Shown: one piece after another, positions 50,803 through 60,304 of the stretch
How positions within the stretch are numbered: position 1 is the stretch's first letter
Layout: each line of letters starts with the position of its first letter
Assembly: GCA_013824685.1 (NCBI GenBank)
Contig: PNOG01000005.1
Coordinates: 1-64,000 of the forward strand
Direction of reading: 5' to 3'
Source of the DNA: Coprothermobacter sp.
GTDB taxonomy: Bacteria > Caldisericota > Caldisericia > Cryosericales > Cryosericaceae
DNA: 64,000 nt
The notes under the pieces: model-generated
What the model was told of the DNA's origin: nothing
The model's database searches: none
The model's input: only the letters and a program-made list of their open reading frames with translations
Translations under genes and position numbers: made by a program

Positions 50803-51348
50803 TCAATCTTCCACCGGCAGTTCCTTGATGCGTCGGGCAGGAACGCCGGCATACATGCCATTGGCAGCGCAGTCTTTGTTGATGACGGCTCCTGCCGCTA
50901 TGACACAGCCGTCTCCGATCGTCACGCCCGGCAGAATGACTGAGCGTGCCCCGATCCAGCAGCCGTCCCCAACTGTGATGGGTTGGGGATTGACGCGCCC
51001 CGCTCTTTCGGTCGCCGGTCCCATCATGTGCGTCGACGTGCAGAACAGCACTTCCATGCCTATGCCACAGTTCTTCCCGATACGAATGGGCGCTGAGCCG
51101 TCGAAGAAGCAACGGTAGTTGACAAACGTGCCTGCTCCGATGACGATGTCGCGGCCGGCAAAGTAGCATCCGGGCCGAATCCCGTGCGTCCTTGTCCGTA
51201 TCCCATAGAGGCGCATCAATGATGCCCTCACCGGATTTACGAGAAGTGGACTGGCAGCCAGCCAGTTGATGAAGAATCCTCTCCACATGCGGTCGGCGAC
51301 GGTGATGATGACAGACAGCCGGTCTGTGCCAGTATGCTGTGCTACCAT
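50803..51348 (-). CDS. Left-handed-beta-helix acetyltransferase (maltose acetyltransferase-like)
   Basis: A 181-residue hexapeptide-repeat O-acetyltransferase. The repeats run from about 65 to 175, as IRPGCYFAGRDIVIGAGTFVNYRCFFDG, ITVGDGCWIGARSVILPGVTIGDGCVIAAGAVI and the ending MYAGVPARRIKEL. The catalytic His is expected in TSTHMMGP. The acceptor sugar is unknown. AAGGAG precedes the ATG at 51348. Confidence 0.88.
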   Translation of the reverse strand: MVAQHTGTDRLSVIITVADRMWRGFFINWLAASPLLVNPVRASLMRLYGIRTRTHGIRPGCYFAGRDIVIGAGTFVNYRCFFDGSAPIRIGKNCGIGMEVLFCTSTHMMGPATERAGRVNPQPITVGDGCWIGARSVILPGVTIGDGCVIAAGAVINKDCAANGMYAGVPARRIKELPVED

Positions 51349-51435
51349 GTCCACACTCCTTGTTCGTTCTTGACGCTGCCCTTGCGTTCCCTGCCGTGAA
51401 CCGGCTCCATCAACATGTCCCGTCAACCTCCAACC

Positions 51436-51927
51436 TTACCCTCTCCCATCGGAAGAAGAACGATGGGCGCGGAAGGTGCATGTCAGAATCGCAGCAGCTG
51501 TGCGGACGCCACCCGTCCACGCCTCCATGTTGCTTTCGATGACCCCGTGCCGCATCGAGACCACACTGCCGGTGAGTTCTACAACTGCGCCGGGGAGGAC
51601 CGCCTTGAAAAACCGTGCGTCCCTGATGCCGACGAAGTAGGCGATCTGGCCCGAAAAACGTGGTGTCGTCAGCATCATCAGTGAGGCGGCCTGTGCCATG
51701 GTCTCGATGATGATTACGCCGGGTGTCAGTGGAAATCCGGGGAAGTGCCCAGTGTAGAAGGAGCTGTCCTCTGGATAGGTTGCCTGCGCTGTTACACGGA
51801 CGCCTGGAACGACATCCGCAGGACCGTTGACGAAGAGAAACGGCTCTCGCTGGGGCAGGAGTTCACGGACCTGTTCCGGGCTGAGTCTGAGAGTGCTTTG
51901 AGCCTGTACACTTGCTTCTGATATCAT
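51436..51927 (-). CDS. fabZ: 3-hydroxyacyl-ACP dehydratase FabZ
   Basis: A 163-residue hot-dog-fold dehydratase of fatty acid synthesis. The catalytic His61 lies in FYTGHFPGFPLTPG and Glu75 in VIIIETMAQA. The N-terminal LLPQREPFLFVN and the MLTTPRFSGQIAYFVGIRDARFFKAVLPG core are typical. The ATG at 51927 follows GAGAGGA; longer upstream frames lack homology. No other fatty-acid genes lie next to it. Confidence 0.9.
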   Translation of the reverse strand: MISEASVQAQSTLRLSPEQVRELLPQREPFLFVNGPADVVPGVRVTAQATYPEDSSFYTGHFPGFPLTPGVIIIETMAQAASLMMLTTPRFSGQIAYFVGIRDARFFKAVLPGAVVELTGSVVSMRHGVIESNMEAWTGGVRTAAAILTCTFRAHRSSSDGRG

Positions 51928-52129
51928 GTTTGTCCTCTCGCGGCGGAGTGACCGTCTACCCACGTCGAATATGCAAATATACAATTCTATTTTACGCGGT
52001 TCGGGTTGCTTGACTACCCTGCAACGATAGCGATCTCGATGGAGGCTGAGCCTGTGGGGGACCAAGACTGGGCGTTGCAGTGCAACATGTCAATGCTGCA
52101 CTGCACGTAATTCTTGAAGAGGGTGGCAC

Positions 52130-52264
52130 ATGGCGCGAGCAATCTGGAACAACGTAACACTGACCAACGCGGATGCGGCTTGGTCGTATCTCGAACCCAA
52201 GTCGAAGGCAGCCAACATCATCAAATATGTGGTGTTCTGGAAAGGAGTGCGCGTCGAGACTTGA
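52130..52264 (+). pseudogene. Internally deleted DUF427 gene
   Basis: A 44-codon frame with GAGGGTGG before the ATG. It begins MARAIWN, the start of DUF427 proteins. It then jumps directly to the family's C-terminal end, NADAAWSYLEPKSKAANII and VFWKGVRVE. The middle 50 or so residues, including the usual WKGxAxY block, are missing with the frame kept. It is probably a dead remnant, though it could still make a mini-protein. Confidence 0.7.
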
Positions 52265-52294
52265 GTAGCGCTGTCTCCTCCTGTTGTCGCTCCG

Positions 52295-53209
52295 TCAGGG
52301 CAGTTCGATACCGATCGACTTGTTCAGGTCGAAGACGTCCCATGTGAACGAGGTCGTCTTGCCGTCTTTGGTCGACTTGGTCTCCCAGCGGGTGGTGCCG
52401 CCCTTGAACTCTCCGCTGTCGATGACCCATGCCGTCGTGCTTGTCACGGCGCCGTTGAGCGAGATCTCATAGACGTACTTCTGGGTGGAGTAGCCGTTGA
52501 CCGTTCCCCCGTCGGAGCGCTTGAACCCGCTGTCCTCCTTGCTGACGGAGGAGTAATCTTGGCCGAACATGCTGGTGTAGATGCCGCTCATGCCCATCAT
52601 CCCCTCGGCTGCGTCTCCGGTGAATGTATTCCATTCGCCTTCGGTGCCGCTACGCATCTTTACCGTCTTGCCAACCCTGTAGATCTCGTTGAGATCCTCG
52701 CCGTTGCCGGTGCGGAAGTACTCGTGGTCCGGCTTCTCGAATGCGCCCTCCGCGACTGAGGGGTCCATCTTGCCCTCTTCCATTGAAGACCATTTCCAGC
52801 GGTAGCTGGTGACGTTCTCCAGAATGCTCTTGTTGCCGCTTTCCTGTTCTGTACCCGATCCTTCGTCTTCTGATGCCGTCATCGACGTCAACGTCAGTGT
52901 GGCTTCCTGCTCGTCTCCTTCGACGCTCAGGGACGTCGAGTCAGTGTCATACCCGGAAGCCGTCCCCTCCAGTTCATAGTCGCCGCTGGCGAGATCCGTG
53001 AAGGACGCCTTGCCCTTACTGTCGGAGGAAGCGGTGGTCTTCTTCCCCTCTCCGTCCGTGAGCGTCAGCGCGACGCCCTTGATTGCATCACCGTTGTCGT
53101 CCTCGACAGTGACGCGTATGCTTCCTGTCTCTGCAGGGGCTGTCTTCTTTCCGCACCCAACGACCAGAACTAGGCTCAACAACAGCAACAAAACGATTCC
53201 TCTCCTCAT
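52295..53209 (-). CDS. Lipoprotein with carboxypeptidase-regulatory-like domain
   Basis: A 304-residue predicted lipoprotein. The signal peptide ends in the lipobox VVGCG at about residue 19. A beta-sandwich (about 30-110) of the CarboxypepD_reg/PEGA type follows (GSIRVTVEDDNGDAIKGVALTLTDGEG, GDYELEGTASGYD). A Ser/Glu-rich linker leads to a C-terminal domain (about 130-304) that recalls LolA/DUF4412-like lipid-binding lipoproteins (SYRWKWSSMEEGK, WVIDSGEFKGGTTRWE). The function is not known. AGGAGG favours the second ATG, at 53209. Confidence 0.8.
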   Translation of the reverse strand: MRRGIVLLLLLSLVLVVGCGKKTAPAETGSIRVTVEDDNGDAIKGVALTLTDGEGKKTTASSDSKGKASFTDLASGDYELEGTASGYDTDSTSLSVEGDEQEATLTLTSMTASEDEGSGTEQESGNKSILENVTSYRWKWSSMEEGKMDPSVAEGAFEKPDHEYFRTGNGEDLNEIYRVGKTVKMRSGTEGEWNTFTGDAAEGMMGMSGIYTSMFGQDYSSVSKEDSGFKRSDGGTVNGYSTQKYVYEISLNGAVTSTTAWVIDSGEFKGGTTRWETKSTKDGKTTSFTWDVFDLNKSIGIELP

Positions 53210-53400
53210 TGTCATCCTCCTGTGAAATAGTCACTCATGGGCTACTGGTCGTATCATCGTGCTGCCGTACGTTTCATGCTGTGCGCAGTATAGCAGGAAG
53301 GACAATGTCAATCCAGCGTCCGACCCTCCCTCGCCAGTTTGTGCTAGACTCATGGTGTTCTGTGCACAACGCACGATCCCTGGTAAATGAGGTCGGATGA

Positions 53401-54705
53401 ATGGTTGACGAGAAGTTGAACGAGGGCTTTGCTGTGAAGTGCTTCGATACCCGGGACACGGTCCTTGCATCGCGTATCAGCCTGCGTGATACCTTCGCGG
53501 CCATGCGGTACCCGAACTACCGCATATGGTTCTCCGGACAGCTCGTTTCCCTCTTTGGAACCTGGATGCAGGCGACAGCGCAGGGATATCTTGCCTACCA
53601 GCTGACCAGGTCATCCGCCTTTCTCGGCTATGTCGCGTTCGCCACCGGCCTTCCAGTCTGGCTATTCATGCTCTATGCAGGTTCAGTCACAGACCGCGTA
53701 CCACGCAAGAGGCTGATGCTCTATACGCAGTCTGCCATGCTGGTGCTGGCCTTCGTCCTGGCATTGCTGACCTTCACCGGCCTCATACGCCCGTGGCACA
53801 TCCTGGTCTTGGCGTTTCTGCTCGGAATCGCCAATACCTTCGACTCGCCGGCGCGCCTAGCCCTCGTGAACCAGCTCGTCGACGACAAGCGGCACCTGCC
53901 CAACGCCGTCGCGCTCAACGGTTCGATGTTCAACGTGGCGACGGCGCTGGGACCAGCGGCCGCGGGCGCTGTGTACGCCCTGCTGGGGCCGGCCTGGTGC
54001 TTCACCATCAACGGCCTGTCCTTCGTCGCGGTCATCGCAGCCCTCTTGCTCATGCGCCTTCGACCGGTGCCATTATGCCCGAGGGATCAGAGCCCTATGG
54101 CGGGGATCGTCGAGGGGCTCAGGTACGTCTGGAGGCACGAAAACATTCGCATACTCATCCTCCTCATTGGGGTTACGTCGCTGTTCGGCCTCTCGTTTGC
54201 CGCACTTATCCCGGCCTGGGCAGTCAAGGTCCTGCACGGCACTGCAACGACTGGCGCAACCATCAACGGCCTGCTCCAGTCTGCCCGGGGCATCGGGGCC
54301 CTGCTGGCAGCGCTGACCATCGCGACCGTCAGCCATCTGAAGGTGAAGGGTCGCATTGCCACGTTCGGGACGTTCGCTTATCCCGTCGCTCTTCTGGCAT
54401 TTGCCGCCGCCCGCTCGACGGTCCTTGCAATGCTTCTCATGGGCCTGGTCGGATTTGCCAGCATCCTGGTCATCAGTCTCTGCAACGTGCTGATCCAGTC
54501 GCAGGTGGAAGACTCGCTGCGGGGGCGCGTCAGCGCTGTCTACAGTCTGGTGTTCTTCGGCATGATGCCCATCGGCTCGCTTCTGACAGGCTGGTTGGCA
54601 CAATGGGCGAGCGAGCCCGTGGCCATCATCGCGAACGCTTGTGCAGCATTAACAGGCGCAGCTCTCATCTGGATGCTTGTTCCGCGTCTCAGGGCCATGC
54701 CATGA
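53401..54705 (+). CDS. MFS exporter (MFS_3/EntS-like)
   Basis: A 434-residue transporter with 12 predicted helices of the MFS_3 group, which exports siderophores or drugs. Landmarks are NYRIWFSGQLVSLFGTWMQATAQGYLAY, the loop DRVPRKRLML and RLALVNQLVDDKRHLPNAVALNGSMFNVA. The C-terminal LIQSQVEDSLRGRVSAVYSLVFFGMMPIGSL is highly typical. The substrate is unknown. It overlaps the next gene region and may share its mRNA. Confidence 0.9.
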   Translation: MVDEKLNEGFAVKCFDTRDTVLASRISLRDTFAAMRYPNYRIWFSGQLVSLFGTWMQATAQGYLAYQLTRSSAFLGYVAFATGLPVWLFMLYAGSVTDRVPRKRLMLYTQSAMLVLAFVLALLTFTGLIRPWHILVLAFLLGIANTFDSPARLALVNQLVDDKRHLPNAVALNGSMFNVATALGPAAAGAVYALLGPAWCFTINGLSFVAVIAALLLMRLRPVPLCPRDQSPMAGIVEGLRYVWRHENIRILILLIGVTSLFGLSFAALIPAWAVKVLHGTATTGATINGLLQSARGIGALLAALTIATVSHLKVKGRIATFGTFAYPVALLAFAAARSTVLAMLLMGLVGFASILVISLCNVLIQSQVEDSLRGRVSAVYSLVFFGMMPIGSLLTGWLAQWASEPVAIIANACAALTGAALIWMLVPRLRAMP

Positions 54706-54743
54706 ATGACATGCCTGCCCAGGATCGTCATCAGGAGGATGAC

Positions 54744-55553
54744 ATGGAAGAACACATCGGCTCGGCAACACTGCTCGGTCATGGACGAACTGCAGAAGTG
54801 TATGCCTGGAAAGAAGGCAGTGCCCTCAAGCTCTTTGTCCCCGGGTTTCCTTCGCGTCTCATCGATCAGGAAATGGAGGGGACACGGGCAGCTAACGCCG
54901 CCGGCATCCCTTCGCCCCAGTTCAGGAGTGTCATCACGGTGGACGGTCGCCGAGGGCTGGTGCTGGAACGGCTGACAGGACACAGCATGCTCACCCTTCT
55001 CGGCCGTGAACCTGCGCGGGTGACATACTATGCCGGCCTCTTCGCCGAACTGCAGGCCCGCATGCATGACTGTCATGCGTCAGGACTGACTTCTCGCCGC
55101 GAGGACCTGGCGCGACGCATCGCCCGGGCCGGCGTGGTCGCGCGTGTCAAGGGCGACGCCCTGGCCACCCTTGAGCGGCTTCCCGACGGAGATGCCCTGT
55201 GCCACAGTGACTTCCACCCGGACAACGTGCTCATGACGCCGCAGGGTCCGATGGTCATCGACTGGTCATTTGCCGCATGTGGAACACCCGCATCCGACGC
55301 CGCACGCACCGCATTGCTGCTCCGGATCGCGGATGCGCCGCCCGGATCCTTTCGCGTAGCATGGGTTGAGCGCGAGGCAAAGGACCGGTTCTACAGAGCG
55401 TGGCTGAAGCGCTACCGCGAGCTGCAGCCCGACGCAGCAGGCACCATGTGGAGCTGGCTGCTGCCGGTGGCCGTCGCACGCCTCGCGGATGACATCCCCG
55501 AAGAGCGGCCGCGCCTGATGACCCTCATCGAGGAACTGCAGCAGAAACATTAA
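54744..55553 (+). CDS. Aminoglycoside/choline-kinase-type phosphotransferase
   Basis: A 269-residue protein-kinase-like phosphotransferase (APH family). The ATP loop is LLGHGRTAEVYAW and the catalytic loop is CHSDFHPDNVLM (about 153-164), followed by VIDWSFAACG. The fold is complete. The start at ATG 54744 follows AGGAGG by five bases and is preferred over an ATG that overlaps the exporter stop. Whether it phosphorylates a drug or a metabolite is unknown. Confidence 0.85.
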   Translation: MEEHIGSATLLGHGRTAEVYAWKEGSALKLFVPGFPSRLIDQEMEGTRAANAAGIPSPQFRSVITVDGRRGLVLERLTGHSMLTLLGREPARVTYYAGLFAELQARMHDCHASGLTSRREDLARRIARAGVVARVKGDALATLERLPDGDALCHSDFHPDNVLMTPQGPMVIDWSFAACGTPASDAARTALLLRIADAPPGSFRVAWVEREAKDRFYRAWLKRYRELQPDAAGTMWSWLLPVAVARLADDIPEERPRLMTLIEELQQKH

Positions 55554-55576
55554 GTACTCAGAGCTGCTCTCGTCGG

Positions 55577-55604
55577 TTGCTTATGACCCACGGTTTGGTA
55601 CAAT
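55577..55604 (+). promoter_or_regulatory. Promoter of the P-loop kinase-like gene
   Basis: TTGCTT (55577-55582), a 16-bp spacer and TACAAT (55599-55604). Confidence 0.65.
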
Positions 55605-55682
55605 GACAGGCTGCTCCCTACCGCGCTTTCGGGGCAAGCTTTCACATGATGGGGCCGGGGAAGCGCCCCGCCTGGAGGTACC

Positions 55683-56402
55683 ATGGAAAAACTCGACGTG
55701 ATCCTGCTCATCGGTCGACCGGCAGCAGGCAAGAGCGAGACGATCGACTTTCTGAAACAGTTGCCGGACGAGAAGCGGTTGCGGGACTACCACATCGCCC
55801 CGTTCGAGGAACTGGACGACTTTCCCTACGTCTGGCAGACCTTCGAGAACGACGCGATCAGGCAATTCATGGGCCTTGGCCGGCGGGACACGGACGATGC
55901 CCTGTACTTCCTGGACGACCGCATCTGGGACTTCTTCATTGAGCGCATCGACCTGGATTTCCGCAAGAAGCTGGCGCGGGATCCGCTGTTTCTCGAACAC
56001 CACACGGTCATGATGGAGTTTGCCCGTGGCGGGGAAAACGGCTTCGCAACCGCCTTCCAGCATCTATCGGACGACGTGCTCAGCCGAGCATCTATCCTGT
56101 ACATCGACGTCTCATTCGAGGAGTCCCTGCGCAAGAACCGCAGGCGCTATCGCCCCGAACAGGCCGATTCCATCCTGTATCATTCGCTCGAGCACGCCAA
56201 GATGGAGCGATACTACAAGGTCAACGACTGGGCGCGCCTGTCCGAAGGGCATGACGAGGGGTTCATCACAGTCAAGGGACACGAGGTCCCCTTTGCCGTG
56301 TTTCACAACGAACCGGAAAAGACTCTTGACCCCGACCTTCTGGGCGCCGCCCTGCGCGATGCGACCGGCCGGCTTGTCAAGCTCTTCACACGCAAGGGTT
56401 GA
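55683..56402 (+). CDS. Unrecognised P-loop kinase-like protein
   Basis: A 239-residue cytosolic protein. Walker A is LIGRPAAGKSETIDFLK (about 10-25), of the nucleoside-kinase type. The middle has an acidic/aromatic stretch (FEELDDFPYVWQTFENDAIRQF) and conserved-looking HHTVMMEFARGG. A basic segment SLRKNRRRYRPEQADSIL could be a lid. I do not recognise a named family; a small-molecule kinase or an ATPase are both possible. GGAGGTACC precedes the ATG. It is transcribed alone. Confidence 0.75.
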   Translation: MEKLDVILLIGRPAAGKSETIDFLKQLPDEKRLRDYHIAPFEELDDFPYVWQTFENDAIRQFMGLGRRDTDDALYFLDDRIWDFFIERIDLDFRKKLARDPLFLEHHTVMMEFARGGENGFATAFQHLSDDVLSRASILYIDVSFEESLRKNRRRYRPEQADSILYHSLEHAKMERYYKVNDWARLSEGHDEGFITVKGHEVPFAVFHNEPEKTLDPDLLGAALRDATGRLVKLFTRKG

Positions 56403-56492
56403 ACAAGCCTCCAAGGGTGCTAGACTCAGAAGTTGGTTTCTATAAGTGTTTCCGTGCCCGACGTGCGGATTCTCTGATAAGAGGAGTGCAAC

Positions 56493-57965
<1,473 letters not shown>

Positions 57966-58012
57966 CGTCGCCCGTTCCGACCGACCCGTTCTGTAGGAAC
58001 CTCAAAGAGACA

Positions 58013-58033
58013 CCCCGGCATGAACCGCCGGGG
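58013..58033 (+). terminator. Terminator after the PLP enzyme gene
   Basis: CCCCGGC pairs with GCCGGGG across a seven-base loop, followed by CGTCTTCG. It lies 48 bp after the stop. Confidence 0.65.
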
Positions 58034-58064
58034 CGTCTTCGCATGTCTTTCCTGAGATCGGCTT

Positions 58065-58152
58065 TTCTCCACAGCCGCTGTTGATTATGTGGAAAACTGG
58101 TGGAGTCACGTATGGTCGTGCCGTGGACAACCTGTCAGGGAGCTGTGGAAAA
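58065..58152. other. Cluster of four DnaA-box-like sequences, candidate oriC
   Basis: Within 88 bp are TTCTCCACA (58065-58073), TGTGGAAAA (58088-58096), CGTGGACAA (58122-58130) and TGTGGAAAA (58144-58152). Each differs by one or two bases from TTATCCACA or its complement. Starts at 58088, 58122 and 58144 are 34 and 22 bp apart, close to whole helical turns. The cluster lies in the 455-bp gene-free gap at 57966-58421, and a parS site lies 6 kb away. No dnaA or dnaN gene is in the window. Confidence 0.45.
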
Positions 58153-58375
58153 CCCCTGTACGGTCATGTTTCAGGTCGCCATTCTGAACTCCGCATCCCA
58201 GGCTCGTTCCACCGAAACATACTCGTGGTGGGGCTGAGCGAACCGAAAATGTCTAGGGATACGGCATATTGTCTGAAATCGTCTGACAGGGCCACTTTTC
58301 GTGATATGATTCTCAACATCCGCTTCTGAAGCCACGTTACAGGTTCCCGACGTAGGACGAACCAGGAAAAGGAGA
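58153..58375. other. Gene-free part of the origin-like intergenic region
   Basis: No supported gene. Short frames on both strands lack ribosome sites and matches I recognise. Part of it (ATTCTGAACTCC, GCTGAGCGAAC) recalls degraded extragenic palindromes. The middle is AT-richer around 58290-58320 and could be an unwinding region if the box cluster is an origin. Confidence 0.3.
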
Positions 58376-58401
58376 ACCGCCCGCCATAAGAGGCAGGCGG
58401 T
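58376..58401 (-). terminator. Terminator of thrB
   Basis: A ten-bp stem with one mismatch (ACCGCCCGCC / GGCAGGCGGT) and a six-base loop. On the minus strand it is followed by TCTCCTTTTCC. It lies 21 bp after the thrB stop. Confidence 0.75.
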
Positions 58402-58421
58402 CAACCATTCCAGGGGAGGGA

Positions 58422-59351
58422 CTATGCTTTCTCGTCGTCGACGGTTTGCAGGATGACCCCCTGGGCCGAAATGTCGAGGACGAACGTCTCGGCCTCTGCA
58501 TCCAGCTCGATCATCGCCTTCTGCATCGCCTTGGCAACCTTCTCCGCCTTGGCGGGCTCAGCGAGAGCGGCGATGCTGGGTCCGGCTCCCGACAGGAAAC
58601 TGCCATACGCTCCGGCCCGGTCGGCGGCACGCGACACTTCGCGGAATCCGGTGACAAACTTCTCGCGGTAGTGCTGGTGGAGACGGTCATGAAGCGCGAA
58701 CGGCAGGAGGTCATAACTGCCACTGAAGATGCAGGCAGACAGCATCGAGGCGCGACTGATGTTGAAGACAGCATCTCTGCGCGAATACGTGTCAGGAAGG
58801 CACGCCCGGGCCTTCTTCGTCGACAGGAAGCCGGACGGGACCATGACGACGACCTTGAGGTTCTGTGGAACGACCTTCATGTAGGCCACTTCGCTCTTGT
58901 CGCTCGCAGCGATGATGAACCCGCCGACCAGCGATGCGGTGACGTTGTCGGGGTGTCCCTCAATGGCGATAGCATACTTGAGGACTTTGCCGGTATCGAA
59001 CTGCGTGTTCATCATGACCTCGAAGCACGACAGGAGCCCGACGATGGCGCTGGCACTGGATCCCAGACCACGCGTCAGAGGAATGCCGGTATGGACGCTG
59101 ATGCTCAGCGGTGGCAGGTGCACCGATTCGGCACGCTCGAAGTAGTCCATGACCTCGCTGACGAACTTGAAACCCTTTTCGTTGAGAACGTCGGCGCCCA
59201 TGCCTTCAAAGTGGACGCTCCCCTTCTCTCCCGGCGAGAGCACCTCGACGGTATACGTACTGCGCATTTCGAGGGCTAGCCCAAAAGCGTCGAACCCTGG
59301 TCCCAGATTGGCGGTGCTTGCAGGAACGCTGACTATGACTTTGTTGATCAC
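58422..59351 (-). CDS. thrB: Homoserine kinase
   Basis: A 309-residue GHMP kinase that phosphorylates homoserine in threonine synthesis. The N terminus VSVPASTANLGPGFDAFGLAL and the ATP loop PLTRGLGSSASAIVG are diagnostic. The C-terminal GSFLSGAGPSIAAL is the third GHMP motif. The start is GTG at 59351 with GGGGGAAG upstream. Threonine synthase and homoserine dehydrogenase are not adjacent. A candidate promoter TTGCAA, 15 bp, TAAGAT lies at 59433-59459. Confidence 0.95.
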   Translation of the reverse strand: MINKVIVSVPASTANLGPGFDAFGLALEMRSTYTVEVLSPGEKGSVHFEGMGADVLNEKGFKFVSEVMDYFERAESVHLPPLSISVHTGIPLTRGLGSSASAIVGLLSCFEVMMNTQFDTGKVLKYAIAIEGHPDNVTASLVGGFIIAASDKSEVAYMKVVPQNLKVVVMVPSGFLSTKKARACLPDTYSRRDAVFNISRASMLSACIFSGSYDLLPFALHDRLHQHYREKFVTGFREVSRAADRAGAYGSFLSGAGPSIAALAEPAKAEKVAKAMQKAMIELDAEAETFVLDISAQGVILQTVDDEKA

Positions 59352-59538
59352 GTTTTCTTCCCCCGGCGCAGCTGCAATTCCTCGATACCAGTGTTGGCAG
59401 CGCGCGAACTATCGCAAAACGAACTACTTAACATATCTTACCACATCCTTGGCAATTGCAAGCCTCACCGTGAATGGTTGAGCCGGGGCTTGACCATCAT
59501 GCCCCAGGAGGTAAACTGACGAGGAGGTATATGACACC

Positions 59539-60231
59539 TTGACACGTGAGCAGCTCACCTACCTTGGTCATTCGGCTTTCCTGATCACCACGACAGCCGG
59601 TGACATCCTCATCGACCCGTTCCTCTCGGGCAACCCTTCAGCATCCATGGGTCCCGACGATGTCCATCCAGACTACATCCTCGTGACGCACGGCCATTCC
59701 GATCACTTGGGCGACACCATCGCCATCGCCAGGCGCACCGGAGCAATGGTCATCGGCCCGGCGGAACTTGTCACCTACCTTGCAGGCAAGGGTGTTGCGA
59801 ACGTGCATGCCATGCACATTGGCGGCAATCACGTCTTCCCATTCGGTGAACTCTTCCTGACCCAGGCCCTGCATGGCTCCTCAGTGACGGAGAACGGCCA
59901 CCTCATCTACACGGGAAATCCCTGCGGCTTTGTCGTCAAGACCGGACAGCGGACCATCTACCATGCCGGGGACACGGGCGTGTTTCTCGACATGGCGCTC
60001 ATCGGCCGACTGCACCCACTGGACATCGCGCTTCTCCCCATTGGTGGCAATTTCACGATGGGGATCGACGACGCCGTAGAGGCAGTCAAGATGCTCGCTC
60101 CACGCACCGTGATCCCGATGCACTACGGGACCTTCCCGGTCATCGCCGTCGACCCGCAACTGTTCCGGAAGAAGGTGGATTCCACGACAAGCGCCCATTG
60201 CGCGGTCCTGAAACCCGGACAGACGTTCTGA
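59539..60231 (+). CDS. UPF0173-type metallo-beta-lactamase-fold hydrolase
   Basis: A 230-residue metal-dependent hydrolase. The zinc motif HxHxDH is in VTHGHSDHLGDTI near residue 50. LGHSAFLITT and ILIDPFLSGNP form the start, YHAGDTGVFLDM and PMHYGTFPV complete the site. The substrate is unknown in the UPF0173 family. The start is TTG at 59539 with GAGGAGGTAT upstream. An out-of-phase ATG eight bases earlier opens only a three-codon frame. Confidence 0.9.
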   Translation: MTREQLTYLGHSAFLITTTAGDILIDPFLSGNPSASMGPDDVHPDYILVTHGHSDHLGDTIAIARRTGAMVIGPAELVTYLAGKGVANVHAMHIGGNHVFPFGELFLTQALHGSSVTENGHLIYTGNPCGFVVKTGQRTIYHAGDTGVFLDMALIGRLHPLDIALLPIGGNFTMGIDDAVEAVKMLAPRTVIPMHYGTFPVIAVDPQLFRKKVDSTTSAHCAVLKPGQTF

Positions 60232-60269
60232 GCCAGCTGACACCAGGAACCAGGATTCACCCTCGCGCG

Positions 60270-60297
60270 TTGACAGCAGGGGTCTGGCCGGTACACT
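60270..60297 (+). promoter_or_regulatory. Leaderless promoter of the amino-acid decarboxylase gene
   Basis: A perfect TTGACA (60270-60275), a 16-bp spacer and TACACT (60292-60297). The ATG begins eight bases after the -10 box. Confidence 0.85.
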
Positions 60298-60304
60298 CTG
60301 TTCC

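Noticed and set aside
53526-55553. 675-codon open frame running through the exporter and phosphotransferase genes
   Set aside because: Its first half is an out-of-phase reading of the MFS gene. Only the end, from 54744, is a real gene.
58081-58329. 82-codon open frame in the origin-like gap
   Set aside because: No ribosome site, no recognisable match, and it reads through the DnaA-box cluster. It is probably non-coding.
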